NCBI GenBank assembly: GCA_050248155.1
Contig: JBFWSW010000043.1
Span: 1-35,829, forward strand
Direction of reading: 5' to 3'
Source: VFMC01 sp050248155
GTDB taxonomy: Bacteria; Actinomycetota; Acidimicrobiia; Acidimicrobiales; Ilumatobacteraceae
Length of the DNA: 35,829 bases
Each line of letters begins with the position of its first letter. The stretch's first letter is position 1. The notes under the pieces were generated by a model that saw only the letters and a list, made by a program, of their open reading frames with translations, did no database searches and was not told where the DNA came from. A program made the translations under genes and the position numbers. Below, piece after piece: positions 29,908 through 35,829 of this stretch.

Positions 29908-31332
29908 ATGGCTGACCATGGGTTCGTGGCATGGTTGCGAGGTTGGGAGATCAGAACCCGACCAATCGACGCGACCTCCGCTGCCGCTGCCGCACGCCGG
30001 TGGGCCGAGTTGCCCGAGCACGTCAAGACCGATGGTCAGCTGATCGGGCGACGATCGACGGGCTGCGAGGGCACTCATGGGGTGTTTCCGGCCTGCGACT
30101 TCGCTTGCAAGCCGTGCTACCACTCGAAGGACGCGAACAAGGTTCGCGTCGACGGCGCACACACGCTCACGCAGGTGCGCAGCCAGATGACGTTCCTGCG
30201 CGAGCAGCGCGGCCCGGCGGCGTTCGCGCAACTGATCGGAGGCGAGGTGTCGTTGCTGGCACCCGAGGATCACGCCGCGGCTCTCGAGGTGATGCGAGCG
30301 AACGGCCGGTCACCGATGAGCATGACCCACGGCGACTTCGACGAGGAGTATTTGCACCAGGTGGTGCTGCGAGCGGACGGGAGCAGGCGGTTCGAATCCG
30401 TGTCGTTCGCGGCGCACATCGACTCCACGATGTACGGCCGCCGCGGAAACGAAAAGCCACAATCAGAAGCGGAACTGCACGATCACCGCCAGCGCTTCAC
30501 CGATATGTTCGCCCGGCTCCGCTCGGTCCACGGCGTTCGCTCGTACCTCGCGCACAACATGACCGTCACCCCCGACAACCTTGGCGAAATCGCCGAGGTG
30601 ATCAACGCCTCGCAGAGCCAAGGGTGGCGAATGTTCTCCTTCCAACCCGCGGCCTATGTCGGCAGCGAAGTTCGTTGGCGAGAAGGTTTTCGGGCGATGA
30701 CCGACGACGACGTCTGGACCCAGATCGAGCTCGGAGCGGGCCGGCCGTTGCCCTACCGAGTGCTGCAATTCGGCGATACCCGCTGCAATCGCACCAGCTG
30801 GGGTGTCTTCGTCAAGGGCCGATACGTCCCGGTGCTCGAAGAAGACGATTCCGCCGACCTTGCCGCACGCGACGCCTACCTCCGCTACCTGCCGGGCAAC
30901 TACATGACTGAACCGAACTCCCTCGTGAAGGTTCTTCGGGTCACACGCCTCCTGATCCGACGGCCACGGCTCGCAGTCGTCGCCGCTGGCTGGATCCGCC
31001 GGTTCGCCCGACGCGCCGGCGGCTTTCGTGCCCTGCGCTCCGGGATGCAGCCCGTGACGTTCGTGATGCACAGCTTCATGGATGCCGCTGTCGTGGCCCC
31101 GGCCTGGGAGCTCCTGCGACGAGGCGAGACAGCCTCCGATCCGGCGGTGCTCGCCGCCCAGGAACGCCTCCAGGCATGCACCTATGCGATGGCACATCCC
31201 GAGTCCTCGGAACTGGTCCCCGCCTGTGTGCAGCACTCGCTGCTCGACCCTGGCGAAAATCGGCAACTGGCGCAACTGCTCCCGCTACCAACCCGACGCG
31301 CACCACGTGACCCACTGGTGTCCTCGTGCTGA
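29908..31332 (+). CDS. Radical SAM protein, unknown subfamily
   Basis: 474 residues. C63-x3-C67-x2-C70 in ACDFACKPCYH is the iron-sulfur cluster motif, followed by a partial barrel (FAQLIGGEVSLLAPEDHAAAL; VNASQ region SQGWRMFSFQPA). The C-terminal 170 residues (MQPVTFVMHSFMDAAVV, CTYAMAHPESSELVPACVQHS) have several conserved-looking cysteines that could hold another cluster. I do not recognise the reaction. The frame is open back to 29764; ATG 29908 lies after purine-rich GGAGCGAAGCAGG. Its end overlaps the substrate-binding protein gene by seven bases. Confidence 0.88.
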   Translation: MADHGFVAWLRGWEIRTRPIDATSAAAAARRWAELPEHVKTDGQLIGRRSTGCEGTHGVFPACDFACKPCYHSKDANKVRVDGAHTLTQVRSQMTFLREQRGPAAFAQLIGGEVSLLAPEDHAAALEVMRANGRSPMSMTHGDFDEEYLHQVVLRADGSRRFESVSFAAHIDSTMYGRRGNEKPQSEAELHDHRQRFTDMFARLRSVHGVRSYLAHNMTVTPDNLGEIAEVINASQSQGWRMFSFQPAAYVGSEVRWREGFRAMTDDDVWTQIELGAGRPLPYRVLQFGDTRCNRTSWGVFVKGRYVPVLEEDDSADLAARDAYLRYLPGNYMTEPNSLVKVLRVTRLLIRRPRLAVVAAGWIRRFARRAGGFRALRSGMQPVTFVMHSFMDAAVVAPAWELLRRGETASDPAVLAAQERLQACTYAMAHPESSELVPACVQHSLLDPGENRQLAQLLPLPTRRAPRDPLVSSC

Positions 31333-32618
31333 TCTCTCGTCGTACGTTCGCAACCTTGACGCTCGGTTCCATCTTTGCGGTCGCATGCTCCAACGAGGAC
31401 CGTCGTTCAGCCGGTTCCGGTCCGGGGCCAGCCGGCGCCGGGCGGACCTCGCTCGATCCGCACGATTGGGAGGGCGTACTTGCTGCTGCGCGCGGCCAAA
31501 CGGTGAACTGGTACCTGTGGGGAGGCTCCGAGTCGATCAACCGCTTCGTCGACGACACATACGGGCCAGCACTGAAGGATCGCTTCGGCGTCACGCTGCG
31601 ACGAGTACCGATCGCCGACACATTCGACGCTGTCAACCAGGTGCTCGCCGAGGATCGCGCCGGCACCGCCGACGGAGCCGTCGACATGATCTGGATCAAC
31701 GGCGAGAACTTCTCGACACTGCGCAGCGCAGGTTTGCTCTACGACGGTTGGGCTCGATCGATGCCCAACGCTTCATTGGTGAACTGGGACAACCCTGCGG
31801 TTGCCCGCGACTTCGGCACCGACGTCGGATCAATGGAGAGCCCGTGGTCGTCAGCACAGTTCCAGCTGGTGTTCGACACCGAACGAACCGCCGAGACAGA
31901 CCTACCTCGCTCCTACGCCGCACTGCTGGACTGGGCCTGCGCCAACGCCGGTCGCTTCACGTACATCGCCCCGGGTCCGGGTGGCTTCCAGGGAACACGA
32001 TTCGTGAAGGGCGCCTTGTTCGAGCTGTCGGGGGGTGCCGAACAATGGCAGACCTTCGACCAAGCCCTGTGGGACAAGTGGGCGCCGCAGCTCTGGGACT
32101 ACCTCGAACAGCTCGGGCCGTGCCTGTGGAGATCGGGTGAGACATACCCGAAGGACGAGAGCGAACTCCACCGCCTCTTCGCCAACGATGAGGTCGACTT
32201 CACCATCACGCAAGCTGCAGTGGGGCCGGGCGCGCTGATCGCCGAAGGGCTCGTGCCCGACACGGCCAAGGCGTTCGTGTTCGACACCAACTCGATCGGC
32301 GACTTCAACTACGTCGCCATTCCTGCGAACGCCTCCAACAAGGCCGCGGCGATGGTCGTAGCGAACCTGTTGCTCGACCCCGAGATGCAGGCGCGCCAGA
32401 TCGTGCCAGCGAACGGCTTCGGCCTCGGCTACGCCATCGACCCGAACCGAGTCACCGACCCCACTGCCAGGCGACTGCTCACCGATGCAGCTGCGCAACT
32501 CGGTCCCGCCGCCGTCGACCCGGCCGACCTTGCCTCATCGCTCGTCGGTGATGCCGCCGCGGCGTACCAGGACCTTGTGGAGGCTGGTTGGCGCGAGGCG
32601 CTGCTCGGAGGACTGTGA
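31326..32618 (+). CDS. ABC importer substrate-binding lipoprotein, YnjB-like
   Basis: 430 residues. An N-terminal SRRTF twin-arginine-like stretch and lipobox FAVAC (C21) mark an exported lipoprotein. The mature part has NWYLWGGSESINRFVDD, the YnjB-type start, and INGENFSTL and TQAAVGPGALIAEG. E. coli YnjB belongs to an importer of unproven substrate. The start is GTG 31326, overlapping the radical SAM stop. The three following genes complete the transporter with 4-base overlaps. Confidence 0.88.
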   Translation: MLISRRTFATLTLGSIFAVACSNEDRRSAGSGPGPAGAGRTSLDPHDWEGVLAAARGQTVNWYLWGGSESINRFVDDTYGPALKDRFGVTLRRVPIADTFDAVNQVLAEDRAGTADGAVDMIWINGENFSTLRSAGLLYDGWARSMPNASLVNWDNPAVARDFGTDVGSMESPWSSAQFQLVFDTERTAETDLPRSYAALLDWACANAGRFTYIAPGPGGFQGTRFVKGALFELSGGAEQWQTFDQALWDKWAPQLWDYLEQLGPCLWRSGETYPKDESELHRLFANDEVDFTITQAAVGPGALIAEGLVPDTAKAFVFDTNSIGDFNYVAIPANASNKAAAMVVANLLLDPEMQARQIVPANGFGLGYAIDPNRVTDPTARRLLTDAAAQLGPAAVDPADLASSLVGDAAAAYQDLVEAGWREALLGGL

Positions 32619-33529
32619 AGCTCGCTGCACCCACGCGTCTGTCCCGCGCCGACCTGGTCCGACTATCACTCGTACTCGTGCCCGTCGGGGGCCTGTCGAT
32701 AGCTGCCCTCGTCGATGCCACCGCCACCAGCCTCGGCGCCGCCGACGGGCGGTGGTCGACGATCGACCTGAGCGCCTACTCCGATGTCGTGACCCGACCC
32801 GGATTCTGGGAGGCCTACTGGTTCTCCCTTTGGATCGCGATCACTGGCACGACCATCGCGGCCATTGGAGCCGCACTACTTGGATTCGCGTGGGCCAGAC
32901 GCGCCGACCAAAGGGGACGCGTCACCCTGTCGATCCTGCAGTACAACCTCGGTGTGCCACATCTCGTCTGGGCCGTGGCGCTCGTCGCTGTGCTGTCACC
33001 GTCGGGCTGGATCGCCCGGCTCACCGCATCGGCCGGTCTCATCGATCGTCCCGACCAGTTCCCGCTGCTCGTCAACGACCGCCTTGGTCTCGGGATCATC
33101 ATCCACCTCGTCACCAAGGAAGTCCCGTTCCTCCTTCTCGCCTCGCTGCCGCTCATCGGACCGCGCCTTCGAACAGCGCTCGCCCAGGCGGCCACGCTCG
33201 GTGCGCCCCCTCGCGCCCAATTGCGGCACGTCTACCTTCCCGGCGTCGCGCCGGCGTTTGTGCCCGCGCTCGTCGTGGTCTTCGCGTACGCGCTCGGTGC
33301 CTACGAACCCGCGGCCGTGCTCGGCGTTCAACAGCCACGCACGCTTGCCGTCGTCGCCGTCGAATGGTTCCGCAACCCTGATCTGAAGTTCCGCGAGCAA
33401 GCGTTTGCCCTGTCCACGATCCTCCTCGCAACGATCGCAGCCGCCGGTGCTGCACTGCTGATCCCGACCAGGCACTGGTGGGCGCACGGCATCCAAGGAC
33501 GCACGCGAGTCACACCGGCGCGCACATGA
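32615..33529 (+). CDS. ABC importer permease, YnjC N-half-like
   Basis: 304 residues, about six helices. The EAA-type loop reads LRTALAQAATLGAPPRAQLRHVYLPGVAPAF, which docks to the ATPase. GTG 32615 overlaps the previous stop (GTGA). YnjC of E. coli is one protein of double length; here the two halves are separate genes. Confidence 0.88.
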   Translation: MKLAAPTRLSRADLVRLSLVLVPVGGLSIAALVDATATSLGAADGRWSTIDLSAYSDVVTRPGFWEAYWFSLWIAITGTTIAAIGAALLGFAWARRADQRGRVTLSILQYNLGVPHLVWAVALVAVLSPSGWIARLTASAGLIDRPDQFPLLVNDRLGLGIIIHLVTKEVPFLLLASLPLIGPRLRTALAQAATLGAPPRAQLRHVYLPGVAPAFVPALVVVFAYALGAYEPAAVLGVQQPRTLAVVAVEWFRNPDLKFREQAFALSTILLATIAAAGAALLIPTRHWWAHGIQGRTRVTPART

Positions 33530-34320
33530 ATGGCTTTGCGGACTCACGATCTGGACGGCTCGTCGTGTCAGTCGCAGCCATCGTCGTGGTCGCGACGCCC
33601 GTTGCAGTTCTCGCGATCGCCGCGCTGTCGACCGGGTGGTTTTTCCCCGACGCGATCCCCAACTCGTTGACCACCGAACACCTTTCGTCGGTGCTCGGCA
33701 ACCCGAGCACCCGAGCGTCGATCGCCACCGCCATTCGAGTGAGCACCACCGTCACTGCCATTGCGCTGCTGGTGTCCTGGCCCGCGTCTCGCGTGCTTGC
33801 CCGACCCCACATGCCCGGTCGCGCGGCGATCATCGCGCTGCTCTTCCTTCCCAGCGTGCTGCCCGCCGTGGGCCTGGCAATGGGCATCGACGTCGTCCTA
33901 CTCCGAGTTGGAGTCGCCGGCACAGTCCCCGGCGTCGTCGTCGCTCACCTCGTGCCCACCATCCCGTACGCAGTAGCGGTCCTCACTGCCGGCTTCGTTC
34001 GCCACGACCGGCGCATCGAAGCCCAAGCCGCGGTTCTCGGAGCCAACGATTGGCAGCGACTGCGACTCGTCACCCTGCCGACGATGCGTGGCACGCTCCA
34101 GGTCGCAGCAGCACTCACCTTCGTCGTGTCGTGGAGCCAATACCTGCTGACGGTGCTCTCCGGATCGGGGCGCGTCGTCACCATCACAATGCTGCTGTTC
34201 TCAGCCCTGAGCGGTGGAAACCCATCAACCATTGGAGTCCTCGCGCTCATCAGTGCAGCTCCTGCCACCATCCTGCTGGCATTCGCCACCCGCCGAACAA
34301 CCGAGGGAATCTCGCCGTGA
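33526..34320 (+). CDS. ABC importer permease, YnjC C-half-like
   Basis: 264 residues, about six helices, with the coupling loop RIEAQAAVLGANDWQRLRLVTLPTMRGTLQ. ATG 33526 overlaps the first permease stop (ATGA). It pairs with the permease at 32615 to form the channel. Confidence 0.88.
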   Translation: MNGFADSRSGRLVVSVAAIVVVATPVAVLAIAALSTGWFFPDAIPNSLTTEHLSSVLGNPSTRASIATAIRVSTTVTAIALLVSWPASRVLARPHMPGRAAIIALLFLPSVLPAVGLAMGIDVVLLRVGVAGTVPGVVVAHLVPTIPYAVAVLTAGFVRHDRRIEAQAAVLGANDWQRLRLVTLPTMRGTLQVAAALTFVVSWSQYLLTVLSGSGRVVTITMLLFSALSGGNPSTIGVLALISAAPATILLAFATRRTTEGISP

Positions 34321-35123
34321 GCCTCGTGGTGCAAGGCCTCGTCAAGTGCTTCCAACCGGGCGCCGAACCGGTGTTGAACGGCGTCAGCTTCGTCGTCCAA
34401 CCTGGCTCGGTCACCTGCCTTCTCGGCCCATCCGGCGTCGGCAAGACCACCGTGTTGCACATCATCGCCGGCCTCGCCGATGCCGACGCCGGGACCGTGC
34501 ACCTCGACGGCTCGGCACTCGACGGGACCTCAGTGCATCGCCGCCCACTCACACTGCTGATGCAACAACCGCAACTTTTCGGACACCTCGATGTCATCGA
34601 CAACGTCGCGTTCGGCCTTCGTGTTCGTGGCGTCGCACGGCGTGCCCGCCGTACGCGCTCTCACGAATTGCTCGAACTCGTCGGTGTCGATCACCTCGCG
34701 AACCGATCCACGCATCACCTCTCAGGCGGCGAACAGCAACGCGTTGCTCTAGCCCGGGCGCTCGCGGTCCAGCCGGCGGTGCTTCTCGCCGACGAGCCAT
34801 TCGCCAGCGTCGACGCATCGCTGCGACGTGATCTGCAGGACCTCATCGCCAGCATCCATCGAGAGCTCGGCACGACGATGCTCATGGTCACCCACGACGT
34901 AGATGAGGCGCGTCGAATTGCCGACTATTGCATCGTGCTCGAGCACGGGCGAGTCCTCACTCAGGGGCATCCGCGCGATGTCCTCGGACGACCGACGACC
35001 TCGACGGTGCGGCCGCCCTGGTCTGCTCACCGCCACGTCAAGCACTCCGAACCTCAGAACCCGAGGCCAGCGGAGATGCCGTCGCTCGTCGGTGGCAATC
35101 AATCATCCGGGGCGTCACCGTGA
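34317..35123 (+). CDS. ABC importer ATPase, YnjD-like
   Basis: 268 residues. Walker A GPSGVGKTT at 37-45, signature LSGGEQQRVALARAL, Walker B VLLADEP and switch His in VTHDVDEA. The Q-loop region is LLMQQPQLFGHLDVIDNVAFGLR. The last 45 residues are a Pro/Ser-rich tail outside the fold. GTG 34317 overlaps the permease stop. It powers the importer with the genes at 31326-34320. Confidence 0.92.
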   Translation: MSLVVQGLVKCFQPGAEPVLNGVSFVVQPGSVTCLLGPSGVGKTTVLHIIAGLADADAGTVHLDGSALDGTSVHRRPLTLLMQQPQLFGHLDVIDNVAFGLRVRGVARRARRTRSHELLELVGVDHLANRSTHHLSGGEQQRVALARALAVQPAVLLADEPFASVDASLRRDLQDLIASIHRELGTTMLMVTHDVDEARRIADYCIVLEHGRVLTQGHPRDVLGRPTTSTVRPPWSAHRHVKHSEPQNPRPAEMPSLVGGNQSSGASP

Positions 35124-35644
35124 ACGCTTCGGCACACGCTGGATTCGACGCGTTCTTCGACGAGAGCTACGCGTTGGTCGTCGACGTCTTGGCTGACGTC
35201 TTCGACAACACGACGATCGCCCTTGATGAGGCCCGTTCATCGTTCGCATCCACATATCGCTTCTGGACCAAAATTGGCCCGCGTGACGACCCGCTCGAAT
35301 GGACACTCACAGACGCATTCTCCCAACAGCGACGCCGATGGACAGATCACGCCAACGACACCACGGGCCCCACAGTCGGTCACTCTGCCACCGTGCTGCG
35401 CCGCCACGGCTTCACCGATGCCCAGCTGCGGAACATCATCGGCCCATCCGAGACGGTGAACCTCGCCGGCAACCCCCAGTGGCCCACCGAGCACCCGGTC
35501 GACCTCGATCTCAATCTGAGACTGGAGACCGAGAAGCGCGTCGTGGTCTCACTCGCACGACGTCGAAAGGTGGTTGCCACCGCCGTCCTCGCCAGCATGG
35601 TCGCCATCTACGTCGCCGTCGAGATCTTCATCGCACGCGGCTGA
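35120..35644 (+). CDS. Sigma-region-2-like protein with C-terminal membrane helix
   Basis: 174 residues. The start FDAFFDESYALVVDVLADVFDNTTIALDEARSSFASTYRFW resembles sigma-70 region 2 of ECF factors (F-x-x-F-Y-x-x-x-Y), but no region 4 follows. The end is one helix, VVATAVLASMVAIYVAVEIFIA, after a basic stretch. It begins with GTG 35120 overlapping the ATPase stop, so it is made with the importer. It may be a degenerate membrane-tethered sigma-like protein; the resemblance is by eye and the function is not known. Confidence 0.65.
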   Translation: MNASAHAGFDAFFDESYALVVDVLADVFDNTTIALDEARSSFASTYRFWTKIGPRDDPLEWTLTDAFSQQRRRWTDHANDTTGPTVGHSATVLRRHGFTDAQLRNIIGPSETVNLAGNPQWPTEHPVDLDLNLRLETEKRVVVSLARRRKVVATAVLASMVAIYVAVEIFIARG

Positions 35645-35681
35645 TCCGCTCGGCGGCCCGATGGGGGACCGACAGCGAAAG

Positions 35682-35705
35682 TTGTCCATCCACTTGTCCA
35701 TCCAC
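35682..35705 (+). repeat. Tandem 12 bp direct repeat
   Basis: TTGTCCATCCAC occurs twice in a row in the non-coding 185 bases after the last gene. I see no gene there. The copies could be a binding-site pair or a slippage product. Confidence 0.6.
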
Positions 35706-35799
35706 TGCGTGCTACTGCATGATGTTCAACGAGACCAGACGAGGAGACAACCGAAGCTGAGCAGGTCAGATGCGATTCACGGTGACTCGCTGAGACTCA

Positions 35800-35829
35800 C
35801 TCGCGCTCATTCCTAAACCGCAGGTCGCA
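35800..35829 (+). other. Possible 3' half of a tRNA or attachment site, cut by window edge
   Basis: The last bases, TTCCTAAACCGCAGGTCGCA, read like an anticodon loop, 3' stem strand and variable region of a tRNA that would continue into a T-arm beyond the edge. The 5' strand of the anticodon stem does not match, as expected if only the 3' end was copied by an integrating element. Weak without the next 30 bases. Confidence 0.2.

Noticed and set aside
1..35829. CRISPR arrays, insertion sequences, rRNA or complete tRNA genes, including tRNA-Sec and sel genes.
   Set aside because: None seen by eye on either strand; selenocysteine machinery, if present, must lie elsewhere.

Overview
The window is high-GC DNA with GTG and TTG starts, stop/start overlaps (ATGA, GTGA, TTGA), an F420-type LLM oxidoreductase and leaderless genes. 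It looks like an actinobacterium, possibly of the Acidimicrobiia; the species is not recognised. About 46 protein genes are dense and intact, apart from a gene cut by the left edge and one flavoprotein with an apparent one-base frameshift. No rRNA, complete tRNA, transposase or CRISPR array was seen.

Layout. 1-4.9 kb is ordinary accessory metabolism: an MmyB-type regulator divergent from a SnoaL-like protein, an LLM oxidoreductase, a membrane SRPBCC protein, a small monooxygenase and an HD-GYP phosphodiesterase. 5.0-7.1 kb is a haloalkane dehalogenase coupled to a glycine-reductase-B-like selenoprotein. 7.1-10.5 kb holds exported thioredoxin-fold proteins, one a selenoprotein, then an alpha/beta hydrolase-OsmC fusion and a thioredoxin. 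10.6-16.7 kb holds a membrane protein, a Crp/Fnr regulator, an L,D-transpeptidase, CcdA, a DUF3179 lipoprotein and a patatin. 16.7-20.6 kb holds an AhpD-like selenoprotein, DoxX, and an ECF sigma factor with its zinc anti-sigma factor, plus a second anti-sigma-like gene facing away. 20.6-28.2 kb is a minus-strand redox block: peroxiredoxin-like selenoprotein, disulfide oxidoreductases, DUF427-thioredoxin fusion, NAD(P)HX epimerase, glutaredoxin, AhpD-like protein and a second GrdB-like selenoprotein. 28.3-35.6 kb is a plus-strand run: small membrane protein, CDP-alcohol phosphatidyltransferase, VTT/DedA protein, radical SAM protein, a Ynj-type ABC importer and a sigma-region-2-like membrane protein.

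Two signals tie the window together. First, five genes have an in-frame TGA exactly where a redox-active selenocysteine belongs (U-x-x-C or C-x-x-U), with strong homologous reading on both sides. Second, at least 15 gene starts from 7.1 to 29.9 kb carry the same promoter, NGGAA(T/G), then 18-19 bases, then GTT inside GGGTT. This is the known SigR/SigH type. Many of these promoters sit only 8-9 bases before the start codon, so the genes are probably translated from leaderless mRNA. The sigma factor at 18.7 kb has the same promoter and is the natural candidate to read all of them.

My reading is a SigR-like thiol/selenol stress regulon packed into one 22 kb block. Extracytoplasmic thioredoxins could be re-reduced through CcdA. 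Cytoplasmic thioredoxin, glutaredoxin and flavoprotein disulfide reductases could serve the peroxidases and GrdB-like selenoproteins. The importer/VTT/radical SAM group has no proven substrate. A link to selenium or sulfur supply is inference only.
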